From Marinobacter adhaerens HP15 (GTDB taxonomy: Bacteria; Pseudomonadota; Gammaproteobacteria; Pseudomonadales; Oleiphilaceae): 64,000 bases of DNA. The notes beneath the pieces were generated by a model. It was given only the letters and a program-made list of their open reading frames with translations. It did not search any database and was not told the origin of the DNA. The stretch is from contig NC_017506.1 of the NCBI RefSeq assembly GCF_000166295.1, positions 3,348,001 through 3,412,000 of the forward strand. The letters run 5' to 3'. Positions within the stretch are counted from its first letter, which is position 1. Each line of letters starts with the position of its first letter. Below are positions 54,378 to 63,561 of this stretch, in pieces. The translations under genes and the position numbers were made by a program.

Positions 54378-55669
54378 TCGGTATGATTATGTTCGGTGTG
54401 GCCCTTGTGATGCTGATGCTGGGCTTCCCGGTTGCATTCACCTTCGGTGGCGTTGCGCTGTTTTTCGGAATTTTCGCCGAGGGCATGGATCTCTTTGCCT
54501 TCATGCCCTATCGCATCATGAGCGTGATGCAGAACACCGTTCTGATGGCAGTACCGCTGTTTATCTTCATGGGCGTGGTGCTCCAACGCACCAGGCTTGC
54601 GGAACAACTGCTCACCTCCATGGGCCGTCTGTTCGGTGGCCTGCCCGGTGGCCTGGCTATCTCGACGATTCTGGTCGGTGCACTGCTGGCCGCCTCTACC
54701 GGTGTTGTAGGCGCCAGCGTGGTTGCCATGGGTCTGATCTCGCTGCCGGTCATGCTGGCGCATAAATACGACAAGAGACTGGCCACCGGTACCATCTGTG
54801 CGTCCGGCACCCTCGGTCAGATCGTGCCGCCATCCATCATCCTTATTATTCTGGGCGATGTCCTTGGCCTTCCGGTTGGGGATCTGTTCAAGGCCGCGGT
54901 CTGGCCCGGTGTTGTGTTGGTGGGGCTCTACATCATCTACATCCTGGTGCTGACCAGACTGAAACCTGAAACCGCGCCGGCCATGCCGGATGAGCCAGGC
55001 GTTTCCCGTAAAAAGGAAGTTTTCAATGCGCTGTTGGCGATCATCCCGCCGCTGGCACTGATTGTGGTGGTTCTGGGCTCGATCTTCACCGGCATTGCCA
55101 CGCCAACCGAGTCATCCGCTCTGGGCGGCGTTGGCGCTGTGGTTCTGGCCATCATCTACCGCCAGTTTTCCTTCAAGATGGTATGGGATGCATCCAAGGA
55201 TACGGTCAAGGTGACCGCCATGGTCTTCGCGATCCTGATCGGTGCAACAGCCTTCTCCATGGTGTTCAGCTACACCGGCGGCGACTATCTGCTGGAAGAG
55301 TGGCTGCTCCAGCTGCCCGGCGAGAAGTGGGGCTTCATCATTCTGGCCATGGTGGTCATTCTGGTACTGGGTTTCTTCATCGACTTCGTTGAAATCTCTT
55401 TCATCATCGTGCCGATCCTTGCCCCGGTGGCGGAAGCTATGGGCATCAACATGCTCTGGTTCGCCATCCTGATCGCCATGAACCTGCAAACGAGCTTCCT
55501 TACGCCACCGTTCGGGTTCTCGTTGTTCTACCTCAAAGGCGTCGCACCGCCGGGAGTGCGAACGACCGATATTTATAAAGGCGTACTGCCCTTCATCCTG
55601 ATACAGATGTTCGTGCTGGCGCTGATTGTGATTTTCCCTGAATGGTTTGGTATGAGCTCCTCATACTGA
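54374..55669 (+). CDS. TRAP transporter large permease (DctM)
   Basis: The 431-residue large subunit with about 12 helices forms the Na-coupled transport path. Visible signatures are FIFMGVVLQRTRLAEQLL, GQIVPPSIILIILGD and TATPTESSALGG in its FTGIATPTESSA form. It is translationally coupled to dctQ and followed by a strong terminator. Confidence 0.92.
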   Translation: MIGMIMFGVALVMLMLGFPVAFTFGGVALFFGIFAEGMDLFAFMPYRIMSVMQNTVLMAVPLFIFMGVVLQRTRLAEQLLTSMGRLFGGLPGGLAISTILVGALLAASTGVVGASVVAMGLISLPVMLAHKYDKRLATGTICASGTLGQIVPPSIILIILGDVLGLPVGDLFKAAVWPGVVLVGLYIIYILVLTRLKPETAPAMPDEPGVSRKKEVFNALLAIIPPLALIVVVLGSIFTGIATPTESSALGGVGAVVLAIIYRQFSFKMVWDASKDTVKVTAMVFAILIGATAFSMVFSYTGGDYLLEEWLLQLPGEKWGFIILAMVVILVLGFFIDFVEISFIIVPILAPVAEAMGINMLWFAILIAMNLQTSFLTPPFGFSLFYLKGVAPPGVRTTDIYKGVLPFILIQMFVLALIVIFPEWFGMSSSY

Positions 55670-55677
55670 CCCGAATA

Positions 55678-55708
55678 ATGCCGGGCCCCTGGGCCCGGCA
55701 TTTTTTTA
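55678..55708 (+). terminator. TRAP operon terminator
   Basis: ATGCCGGGCC-CCT-GGGCCCGGCAT followed by seven T, nine bases after the dctM stop. Confidence 0.93.
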
Positions 55709-55893
55709 TCCGCCTGTTTTCGCTCTTCGCTATCCTTCCAATAGTTTTCCTCTATTTTCAGCCAACCTGACAAAATCTCACTGTTTTCTATACTGAACGG
55801 ACAACCGGCGATTCTCAGACTGGTATTCGGGAACCCTGGCGCGCGCATCGACAAAAACATTGATGTTGAGGTTATCAAGGGAGAGCGGAGTCC

Positions 55894-57207
55894 ATGAACC
55901 AGAGCACTGCCCAGAAAACCCGTGACAACGGGCAAGAATCCAAAAGCCATGTTCTGACCCTGCCACTGGAAAATACCCACGTGGACCGGTCACCGCACAC
56001 TTACGAGCGCTGGCTGATCGCGAAGCTCATGCGGATGGCGGGATCACCGCCGCTGCGCTTCCGGCTCTGGAACGGCGATGTGATCGAACCGGAGGGCCAA
56101 CACGCGCAGTTCACCCTGCATCTGACCGACCCCAAAGCCCTGTATGCGCTGGTAACCAATCCCAACCTGGCGTTCGGAGACCTCTACAGCGCCGGTCGCC
56201 TGGAGGTGGAGGGCGACCTGCCGGACCTGATGGAAACCCTTTACCGGTCCGTTCACCAGGCGCGTCAGAAATGGCCGAAATGGCTGGAGGCCCTGTGGCG
56301 CAACCACAACCCCCGATCCACCGGCATCCCGGAAGCCAAGGAAAACATCCACCATCACTATGATCTGGGCAACGAGTTCTATCAGCTCTGGCTGGACAGC
56401 GCCGAAATGCAGTACACCTGCGCCTACTACGAGACGCCGGATCTGAGCCTTGAACAGGCCCAGCTAGCCAAACTCGAGCACGTTTGCCGCAAACTCCGGC
56501 TAAAGCCGGGCATGACGGTGGTCGAGGCCGGCTGCGGCTGGGGTGGCCTGGCCCGCTACATGGCCCGCAATTACGGCGTGAAGGTCCATTCCTACAACAT
56601 CTCCAGGGAACAACTCGCATTTGCCCGAGAAGAAGCTCGCAAGCAGGAACTCGATCATCTGGTGGAGTATATCGAGGACGATTACCGGAACATCAGCGGG
56701 CAATACGACGCCTTCGTATCCATCGGCATGCTCGAACATGTGGGCAAGGAGAATTACGAGGCCCTGTCCGAGTTGATCAAACGCAGCCTCAAGCCTGACG
56801 GCATTGCCCTGCTGCATAGCATTGGCCGCAACCGCCCGATGTTGATGAACGCATGGATCGAGAAACGCATCTTCCCGGGTGCCTATCCGCCGAGCATCGG
56901 CGAATTCATGCAAATCTGTGAGCACGGCGATTTTTCAGTCCTGGACGTCGAGAACCTGCGCCTGCATTACGCCCAGACCCTGAGTCACTGGATGGAGCGC
57001 TTCAACCAGAACGAGGACAAGGTCACTGCCATGTACGACGGCCACTTCACCCGGGCCTGGCGCATGTATCTGGCCGGTTCCATCGCCGCCTTCCGGGCAG
57101 GTTCTCTGCAGCTGTTCCAGGTGGTCTTCAGCCATGGCGACAATAACCAACTTCCCCGGAACAGAAGGGATCTTTACGACTTTCCTGCGGCAGCCGAGGA
57201 GGCCTGA
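55894..57207 (+). CDS. cfa: Cyclopropane-fatty-acyl-phospholipid synthase
   Basis: Transfers a methylene group from S-adenosylmethionine to double bonds of phospholipid acyl chains. The 437-residue protein has YTCAYYE before the fold, the SAM-binding VEAGCGWGGLARYMA and FVSIGMLEHVGKENY. Length exceeds E. coli Cfa (382) mainly by an N-terminal extension, as in Pseudomonas CfaB. GGAG is close to the ATG. It shares one base with the next gene, a flavoprotein, suggesting linked action on lipids. Confidence 0.9.
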   Translation: MNQSTAQKTRDNGQESKSHVLTLPLENTHVDRSPHTYERWLIAKLMRMAGSPPLRFRLWNGDVIEPEGQHAQFTLHLTDPKALYALVTNPNLAFGDLYSAGRLEVEGDLPDLMETLYRSVHQARQKWPKWLEALWRNHNPRSTGIPEAKENIHHHYDLGNEFYQLWLDSAEMQYTCAYYETPDLSLEQAQLAKLEHVCRKLRLKPGMTVVEAGCGWGGLARYMARNYGVKVHSYNISREQLAFAREEARKQELDHLVEYIEDDYRNISGQYDAFVSIGMLEHVGKENYEALSELIKRSLKPDGIALLHSIGRNRPMLMNAWIEKRIFPGAYPPSIGEFMQICEHGDFSVLDVENLRLHYAQTLSHWMERFNQNEDKVTAMYDGHFTRAWRMYLAGSIAAFRAGSLQLFQVVFSHGDNNQLPRNRRDLYDFPAAAEEA

Positions 57208-58331
57208 TGGACTACTACGACCTGATCATCGTTGGGGCCGGCCCTGCCGGATCCACCCTGGCCAGCGCCCTCGAAAACAGCGGCAAAAAAGTGCTGATCA
57301 TTGATAAACAGAACTTCCCCAGGGACAAAACCTGCGCAGGCTGGGTTACGCCTGCCGTGATGGAGACCCTGAACATTGACCCGGAGGAATACTCCCGCGG
57401 ACGAACCCTGCAACCCATCCGGCGGTTTCGCATCGGGATGATGGGCCAGCCGGCCGTGGAGAACGATCACGGCGACGTAGTCAGCTATGGTATTCGCCGG
57501 TGTGAATTTGACGACTACCTGCTCAGCCGCGTCAACGCTCCGAAACAGCTGGCCACGCCGGTCAAATCCATCGTTCGTAAAGACGGCAACTGGGTCGTCA
57601 ATGACACCTGGGAAGCGCCTCTTATTGTCGGTGCCGGCGGTCACTTCTGCCCGGTTGCGCGATTGTTGGGGGATGGCCCCGGTGGCCATGAAACCGTTGT
57701 GGCGGCCAAAGAGGTTGAATTTGAAATGACACCGGACCAGGCTTCAGCCTGCCTGGCCCGGGGCGATACGCCCGAACTCTGGTTCTGTCGGGACCTGAAG
57801 GGCTATGCCTGGGTGTTCCGTAAGGGCAATTTCCTGAATATTGGCCTGGGCCGGGAAGACAACCACAAGCTGACAGGGCATCTGGAAGCGTTTGTTGAGG
57901 AAATGAAATCCACCGGCCGGATTCCACAAGACCTGCCCGGACGTTTCAAGGGCCACGCCTATCTGCTCTACGCCCATGCCGACAGACCCCTGGTGGACGA
58001 CGGTGTGATGCTGATTGGCGACGCCGCTGGCCTCGCCTACACCCAGAGTGGCGAGGGTATCCGGCCGGCGATCGAATCCGCCCTTCTGGCAGCCGATGTG
58101 ATCGGCGAGGCCACCGACTACTCAGCCTCCTCCCTGCAGATTTACGGTGATGCCATTGCCGAACGCTTCGGCACTCGCGCCTCCGAGCCAGACCAGGGCT
58201 GGCAGGTTCCTGACTGGGTCAAGATGCCTCTGGCCAGCAGCCTGATGCGCTCCCACTGGTTTACCCGCAAGGTGGTTACAGAGAAGTGGTTCCTGCACCA
58301 GGAGGTGCCACCGTTGAAAGTTGCTGTCTGA
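57207..58331 (+). CDS. Geranylgeranyl-reductase-family flavoprotein
   Basis: A 374-residue FAD-dependent oxidoreductase of the GGR/UbiH-like fold. It has DLIIVGAGPAGSTLASALE at the N-terminus, DKTCAGWVTP after the first strand-helix unit and a late FAD motif LIGDAAGLAYTQSGEGIRPAIESA. GGR-family enzymes reduce prenyl double bonds, but many bacterial members are of unknown substrate. The start shares its first base with the cfa stop (TGATG), so the two are co-translated, and a lipid acyl chain is the most likely substrate. A terminator follows. Confidence 0.82.
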   Translation: MDYYDLIIVGAGPAGSTLASALENSGKKVLIIDKQNFPRDKTCAGWVTPAVMETLNIDPEEYSRGRTLQPIRRFRIGMMGQPAVENDHGDVVSYGIRRCEFDDYLLSRVNAPKQLATPVKSIVRKDGNWVVNDTWEAPLIVGAGGHFCPVARLLGDGPGGHETVVAAKEVEFEMTPDQASACLARGDTPELWFCRDLKGYAWVFRKGNFLNIGLGREDNHKLTGHLEAFVEEMKSTGRIPQDLPGRFKGHAYLLYAHADRPLVDDGVMLIGDAAGLAYTQSGEGIRPAIESALLAADVIGEATDYSASSLQIYGDAIAERFGTRASEPDQGWQVPDWVKMPLASSLMRSHWFTRKVVTEKWFLHQEVPPLKVAV

Positions 58332-58342
58332 GGCGAAAAGCA

Positions 58343-58384
58343 AAACCCGGGAGCACCTATCATGATGCTTCCGGGTTTCTTTCA
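58343..58384. terminator. Terminator between flavoprotein and convergent lipoprotein gene
   Basis: AAACCCGGGAGCA pairs with TGCTTCCGGGTTT (one bulge), with T-rich flanks on the plus strand (TTTCTTTC) and on the minus strand (TTTTGCTTTT). Confidence 0.8.
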
Positions 58385-58394
58385 GGGTCAGAAC

Positions 58395-60119
58395 TCAGTT
58401 TGCAGTCAGTTCAATCACGTCGATGCTGTACAGCGTCGTGGTGCCGCTCACTTCGTTGCCAACCGCCAGCATTGGCTTACCGCTGGGGCTGTCATCCGCA
58501 GAAATGAACGCCAGGCCTTCCGGTCCAAGATCACCGGCCATACCCGCCTCCAGATCCGCCTGGGACACCGAAAAATCTCGATTATTCAGATATTGGACAA
58601 ACTCCGGATTCTGGGGATTAGTAACGTTGTAGACCATGATGCCGCCAACTCGCTCCAATCCAATAAACGCGAAAGTCTGGCCATTGATTATGCCTACGGC
58701 CACCGCCTCCGGCTCAGGGCCCTTGTCGTCCGATCGATTGTCGAAGGAATTTTCGTCATTGTTGCCGTTGAAGTTGTCGGGGATCAGGCTAGCGGTGACT
58801 CGTTCGAATTCGCTGCCGCTGTCGAAAACACGCTGGCCGTCAGCGCTCCAGATACTGAATGAGCGTGCCCCATAGCTGTACAGGGTGTCGTATTCGCAGC
58901 TGTTTTCCACGTAGAACTTGACGTCGTCCACGTCCACATTGGTGTCACCGTTCAGGTCGCCGAGTTCAGCGGGCAGCTGTGATGGGTCGCAGCCGTTGCT
59001 GATGCCCATGGTGGAGGTGGTGTTGAGACGACCCAGGTTTTCGTCTTCCAACAGATTGGTTATGGCCGCCAGCTCACCGGCTGGGTTCAAGGTCAGGTCG
59101 CCCATGCGGAATTCTTCGGTCCAGCCATCGTAATCCCGCGAATCGCCCTCGTTGGCGGTGATGTAGTAGGTTTTACCGTTGTAGCCGTAGCTTGCGATGG
59201 CGTCGGGCATGTACATGCCTTTCACTGGCCAGTTGCGAATGTTGATACCGCTGTCACGGTTGCTGGCGTCCAGTTCGTTGCCGATGATGCCGTGGTCCTT
59301 GAAGCCAAGCGGCACGATGGCCGTGATTTCACCGGCAGCGATGTCCAGTTCGGCCACGGCGTTATTTTCCTGCAGGGCTACCCAGGCTTTGGTGTTGTCG
59401 ATGGATACGGCTATGTATTCCGGCTCCATGTCCTGAGCCAGTGTGGCGCCTGGGCCGAAGACCCGCAGGCCCGCGGTTACCAGGTCCGCCTGGTCAGCAT
59501 TGAAACCGGTGAAATCGGCGGTGGTCACGGTGGCAGACGCTACGCCGTTGGACAGATCAATAATGCTGACTGAGCCTTCAGGATCTACGCTATAGTCGTC
59601 ACTCGGCTCGCCTTCGTTGGCAACCAGCACTTTCATGCCATCCCGCGTGAAGGTCACCATGTCGGGCAGCGCGCCAACCACAACTTCACCAACTTTGTTG
59701 AGGTCCGTGCTGTTGTAGAACACAACCTTGCCATTTGCCTGCTTGTTCTCGGCCTCAATGGCTACGGCGACAAGATCACCATAAACCGCGACGCTATTTG
59801 CAGCAGCACCCTCAGCTGTGGCGTCAATCGTGCTCAGTTTCACAGGCATCGCTGGATCATTGATGTCGAGCACATCGATCGTACTGGCGAGGGCATTCAC
59901 TACGAATAGTCGCTGATTCGAGGGGTCGTGGGCGACAATCTCGGCAGCACTCTCGTCAAAAACCTCTCCTTCCGCCTGATAGGAGCCCACCACATTCAGC
60001 TCAATGAGCGTCTGACTGGTGCCAGGTGCACCGTCTGTGCCGTCGTCGCCGTCACAGCCGGCAAGGCCGAGAACTGTTGCCAGTATGGCGGTACCAAGGA
60101 GGGATTTACGCAGTTCCAT
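58395..60119 (-). CDS. Choice-of-anchor I family lipoprotein
   Basis: A 574-residue exported protein with a lipoprotein signal (LGLAGC; lipidated Cys about residue 22). Repeated beta-propeller-like segments (DLVAVAIEAENK, AFIGLERVGGIMVYN) follow, typical of the choice-of-anchor I / alkaline-phosphatase-like family. A dockerin-like calcium loop is inserted around residues 375-395 (DLNGDTNVDVDD). GAGG lies five bases before the ATG at 60119. A Pho-box-like repeat lies about 80 bases upstream, so phosphate-starvation control is likely. Enzymatic activity is uncertain. Confidence 0.8.
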   Translation of the reverse strand: MELRKSLLGTAILATVLGLAGCDGDDGTDGAPGTSQTLIELNVVGSYQAEGEVFDESAAEIVAHDPSNQRLFVVNALASTIDVLDINDPAMPVKLSTIDATAEGAAANSVAVYGDLVAVAIEAENKQANGKVVFYNSTDLNKVGEVVVGALPDMVTFTRDGMKVLVANEGEPSDDYSVDPEGSVSIIDLSNGVASATVTTADFTGFNADQADLVTAGLRVFGPGATLAQDMEPEYIAVSIDNTKAWVALQENNAVAELDIAAGEITAIVPLGFKDHGIIGNELDASNRDSGINIRNWPVKGMYMPDAIASYGYNGKTYYITANEGDSRDYDGWTEEFRMGDLTLNPAGELAAITNLLEDENLGRLNTTSTMGISNGCDPSQLPAELGDLNGDTNVDVDDVKFYVENSCEYDTLYSYGARSFSIWSADGQRVFDSGSEFERVTASLIPDNFNGNNDENSFDNRSDDKGPEPEAVAVGIINGQTFAFIGLERVGGIMVYNVTNPQNPEFVQYLNNRDFSVSQADLEAGMAGDLGPEGLAFISADDSPSGKPMLAVGNEVSGTTTLYSIDVIELTAN

Positions 60120-60195
60120 ATTCGCCTCGTCTTTTAAAGTGTGTTGGTTCACGACACACGTTATTGAGGCAAGGTGACATAACTGCGTCAGACAG

Positions 60196-60213
60196 AAGAC
60201 AATCTGATGACAA
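60196..60213 (-). promoter_or_regulatory. Candidate PhoB box
   Basis: Read on the minus strand: TTGTCAT-CAGA-TTGTCTT, direct 7-base repeats at 11-base period, about 12 of 18 matches to the E. coli Pho box. It lies some 80 bases upstream of the choice-of-anchor I lipoprotein gene. Confidence 0.5.
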
Positions 60214-60230
60214 ACGCATTGCAGCGACAA

Positions 60231-60262
60231 AAAAATGGCGACCCCGCAGGGTCGCCATTCAT
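60231..60262 (-). terminator. dps terminator
   Basis: On the minus strand AATGGCGACCC-TGC-GGGGTCGCCATT is followed by a run of T, 15 bases after the dps stop and upstream of the lipoprotein promoter. Confidence 0.9.
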
Positions 60263-60276
60263 TCAGCGCACTCGGC

Positions 60277-60750
60277 TCAGTGACCGAGGTAGCTGCGATA
60301 CATCCACACCGTCTTCTCTTGCTGGGAGATATAGTCGCTCATCAGGGCAACGGTACCCTCGTCGTCCGCTTCACCGGCCAGACTGAGCAGTGTCCGCTGT
60401 TTGCCGATCAGCTTGGCAAAACTTTCAACGATGTTGTCCATCGCTTCCTTGCCGTCGGAAACATCTTTTCGCTCAGGCACTTCCGAACGCTCTATGTAGG
60501 TACTGTAGGCATGGGCCGGACGATGGCCGAGCGTGAGAACCCGCTCTGCGATCTCGTCGATCTTGAGTAGCAGATCGTCGTAGAGCTCCTCGAACTTTAC
60601 ATGCAGCTCAAAGAAGTTGTCGCCTTTGATGTTCCAGTGGTAGCCGCGAACATTCATATAAAAGATCTGATAGTTGGACAGCAGATCATTCAGGGAATCA
60701 GCAAGCTTTGCCGTTTTCTCGGTATCAAGACCAATGAAATTCTTACCCAT
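60277..60750 (-). CDS. dps: Dps family ferroxidase/DNA-protection protein
   Basis: Ferritin-like dodecamer that oxidises iron and protects DNA. The 157-residue protein has the Dps ferroxidase motif NVRGYHWNIKGDNFFELH followed by EELYDDL (His and Asp/Glu ligands shared between subunits). The N-terminus is short without the basic DNA-binding tail of E. coli Dps. AGGAGAAG stands six bases before the ATG. Regulation by oxidative or stationary signals is expected for the family, but no site was identified. Confidence 0.93.
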   Translation of the reverse strand: MGKNFIGLDTEKTAKLADSLNDLLSNYQIFYMNVRGYHWNIKGDNFFELHVKFEELYDDLLLKIDEIAERVLTLGHRPAHAYSTYIERSEVPERKDVSDGKEAMDNIVESFAKLIGKQRTLLSLAGEADDEGTVALMSDYISQQEKTVWMYRSYLGH

Positions 60751-60979
60751 AACGCTTCTCCTTCGCGGTTATATAACAGGTTTATATATGAATATACGCC
60801 TGATCGGCGGTCGTCAGGAAGTTTAGTTTGCTAATCTCGATGATAGGAGCGATGCATGACCCTATAGAAGAAGAAATTAAGATAGCTCTAACCTATCAAT
60901 CATCTCAATACATTTCATTTAACAATCATTCTCACCCGGCGTCTAATGATCACATTAAAGAACGACACCGGAGACAATC

Positions 60980-61255
60980 ATGAGCGCGTTAAAACTATTC
61001 GTACACAACCATGGCACGAATGGCGACCAGTCGCTGATAAAGACGGTAACGTTCGCCCTCACCCATTTTACCGTCGCTTTTACCGTAGCTTACCTGCTCA
61101 CTGGTGACCTGCTCATCGGAAGCCTCATAGCCATGGTGGAACCGGCAATCAACACGGTTGCCTATTTCTTCCACGAAAAGATCTGGGCGCGGCGCCAGCG
61201 AAATACAAGGGTCCCAGAGGGAACGCTGAGCAAGGCGAGGCCTCATATCTGTTGA
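60980..61255 (+). CDS. DUF2061 small membrane protein
   Basis: A 91-residue protein with two hydrophobic helices (about 26-42 and 44-62) and an invariant-looking EPAINTVAYFFHEKIW, the hallmark of DUF2061. GGAG precedes the ATG. Function is unknown. It is convergent with the lipoamide dehydrogenase gene; the 229-base gap before it holds its promoter and that of dps. Confidence 0.85.
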   Translation: MSALKLFVHNHGTNGDQSLIKTVTFALTHFTVAFTVAYLLTGDLLIGSLIAMVEPAINTVAYFFHEKIWARRQRNTRVPEGTLSKARPHIC

Positions 61256-61273
61256 TTCCTGCTAAGGGCCGAC

Positions 61274-62716
61274 TCAGACACCCGGCCCGCAATCGGTGCA
61301 ACCCTCCTCTGGCGCCGGTCCGATGCTGAGGTTGCGGTTCAGGTCCTTGAGCGCGGTCCTCAGGCCTTCTTCGATAACCGGATGATAAAACGGCATTTCC
61401 AGCATCTCGGTGACGGTCAGCCTTCGCTGGGCAGACCATGCGAGCAGGTGGGCAATATGCTCCGCGGCCGGGCCAAACATCTCTGCGCCCATGAACAGGC
61501 CGCTTCCATGTTCTCCATAAAGTCTGAGTAGGCCGCGGTTCTTGCCGATAACCCGACTGCGACCCTGATCCTCGAAGGACACCTCTCCAACGGCGAAACA
61601 GCCGCGGCAGCGCTCATCAACCTGGTGAATCGTCAGCCCCACCGTCGCAATCTGCGGATCGGTGAAGACCACGGCCAACGGCGTGCGGCGAAGCCCGGTT
61701 CGCACATCCGGGTATGACCCAGCGTTGTCGCCCGCGATCCGGCCCTCGTCGGCTGCCTCATGCAACAGCGGCAGACTGTTATTGGCATCGCCTGCGATAA
61801 ATATGTGGCTCTGGCCACAGCGCAGGGTATGGGGATCAAACAGGGGCGTTCCCTTTTTATCCAGCTCAATACCGGCGTTCTGGATATCCAGCCCGTCGAC
61901 GTTGGGACGACGCCCGGTAGCCGCCAGCAGGTAATCGAAGGTTTCCGTCTTTGCACCTGCGTTGCCATTCTCAAAGGTAATGGCAACGCCGTCTTCAACA
62001 CGTTCAACCTTCTTTACATCCGAATCCGGATCCAGAGGAAATTCTTCGTTAAACGTTTTCAGCGCGTAATTCCGGATGGTTTCATCCTGGATAGGACCAA
62101 CCGAACCGCCAACCCCGAACATACGGACACGCACGCCCAGCCTGCTCAGGGCCTGGCCCAACTCCAGACCAATCACCCCCGGGCCAAAGACTGCCACCGA
62201 ATCGGGAAGATCCTGCCATTCGAAGATATCGTCGTTTACAACCAGCCGATCCTTGGCATCTTTCAGAAACCCGGGAACATTGGGTCGGGAGCCTGTGGCG
62301 ATGATGATACGCCCCGCCTCAACCTCGGCATTGCCGTCGACGACCAGACGATTCGGGCTGGCAAACCGGGCGTGGCCTTCAATGCGGTGCGCATCCGGAA
62401 ACTTCTCGACCGAATCAATCACCGAAGCAACAAAGCGGTCCCGTTCGCTTCGCACCCTTTCCATCACCCGCTTTCCGTCGATCCTGATATCCCCGGCAGA
62501 CACGCCGAAAAGCTCACCAAGCTGCATCTGATAAGCGTTGTCGGCGGCCGCGATCAACAACTTGCTCGGCATACACCCGACTCTGGCGCAGGTGGTTCCA
62601 TAATGGCCGCCTTCGATCAGCACAACCTTGGCGGTTACTTTGCGCACGCGCTGGTAAGCAACCATACCGGCGGTTCCAGCTCCGATAATGGCAACGTCTA
62701 CGGTTCGCTTTTCCAT
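61274..62716 (-). CDS. Dihydrolipoyl dehydrogenase (stand-alone)
   Basis: Pyridine-nucleotide disulfide oxidoreductase. The 480-residue protein has VAIIGAGTAGMVAYQRV for FAD, the redox pair in TCARVGCMPSK (Cys-X4-Cys), the NAD motif VFGPGVIGLELGQAL and the C-terminal interface motif MPFYHPVIEEGL that holds the catalytic His. It is not linked to 2-oxoacid dehydrogenase subunits; similar stand-alone Lpd proteins occur in Pseudomonas, and a different disulfide substrate is possible. The ATG at 62716 has GGAGA upstream; the open frame extends further but without family similarity. Confidence 0.9.
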   Translation of the reverse strand: MEKRTVDVAIIGAGTAGMVAYQRVRKVTAKVVLIEGGHYGTTCARVGCMPSKLLIAAADNAYQMQLGELFGVSAGDIRIDGKRVMERVRSERDRFVASVIDSVEKFPDAHRIEGHARFASPNRLVVDGNAEVEAGRIIIATGSRPNVPGFLKDAKDRLVVNDDIFEWQDLPDSVAVFGPGVIGLELGQALSRLGVRVRMFGVGGSVGPIQDETIRNYALKTFNEEFPLDPDSDVKKVERVEDGVAITFENGNAGAKTETFDYLLAATGRRPNVDGLDIQNAGIELDKKGTPLFDPHTLRCGQSHIFIAGDANNSLPLLHEAADEGRIAGDNAGSYPDVRTGLRRTPLAVVFTDPQIATVGLTIHQVDERCRGCFAVGEVSFEDQGRSRVIGKNRGLLRLYGEHGSGLFMGAEMFGPAAEHIAHLLAWSAQRRLTVTEMLEMPFYHPVIEEGLRTALKDLNRNLSIGPAPEEGCTDCGPGV

Positions 62717-62889
62717 ACAAGGGTCTCCTGACAGGCATTCCCGGAATCGGGAACAGGGAAGATTGGGACGGCAGTGCCCCCAGTATAGAAGCCGTGACAA
62801 GTTTCACCCACACGATGAAAAACGCACCGATTCCGCCTATGCTGTCAGACTTTTCAGGCAACGGACGTCTCAACGGAGGAATTGGGAAG

Positions 62890-63561
62890 ATGCAGAGTTA
62901 CTGGCCGGAATTTCTGACGGTAGCCTTTGTCCACCTGCTGGCCGTGGCCAGTCCCGGGCCGGACTTTGCCGTGATGCTCAGACAGGCTCTGTGCCAGACC
63001 CGGCGAAACGCGCTGCTAAGCGCCATTGGTATCGGCGGGGGCATTCTGGTGCATGTCTGTTATTCCCTACTTGGCATTGGCCTGCTGATCCAGCAATCGA
63101 TCATGCTCTTCAATGTTCTCAAGGTGCTGGGGGCACTTTACCTTGCCTGGATTGCTGTCCAGTGCCTGCGGGCAAGGGCCAACGGCATTCATGTGGAACA
63201 GGATCCGACGGGTGGACAGTCCGGTATTGCAGCCCTGCGATTGGGCTTTCTGACCAACGCGTTGAACCCCAAGGCAACGCTGTTCTTTGTGTCCCTTTTC
63301 TCTGTTGTGATCAGCCCAGGCACACCCATTGTGCTCCAGGCCGGCTATGGCATTTACATGGCCCTGGCCACGGCACTCTGGTTCGCCATGGTTGCCATTT
63401 TCTTTACCCTGCCCCGCGTCCGCCGCGGGTTTAACCGGTTCGGGCACTGGCTCGACCGGCTGATGGGCGGCGTTCTCCTGTTGCTGGCCGGACAGCTACT
63501 GCTGTCTACAGTGAGCGGATCAGAGCCTCCGTCTGCGCCCATCCAAGACACGGATCGGTGA
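62890..63561 (+). CDS. LysE/RhtB-family amino-acid exporter
   Basis: A 223-residue exporter with six hydrophobic segments and the family N-terminal motif ASPGPDFAVMLRQAL with GIGGGILVHV. Homologues export lysine, threonine or homoserine lactone; substrate is open. GGAGGA precedes the ATG at 62890 (an in-frame ATG at 62794 lies outside the family core). Its last 56 bases overlap the 3' end of the convergent DAHP synthase gene. Confidence 0.88.
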   Translation: MQSYWPEFLTVAFVHLLAVASPGPDFAVMLRQALCQTRRNALLSAIGIGGGILVHVCYSLLGIGLLIQQSIMLFNVLKVLGALYLAWIAVQCLRARANGIHVEQDPTGGQSGIAALRLGFLTNALNPKATLFFVSLFSVVISPGTPIVLQAGYGIYMALATALWFAMVAIFFTLPRVRRGFNRFGHWLDRLMGGVLLLLAGQLLLSTVSGSEPPSAPIQDTDR

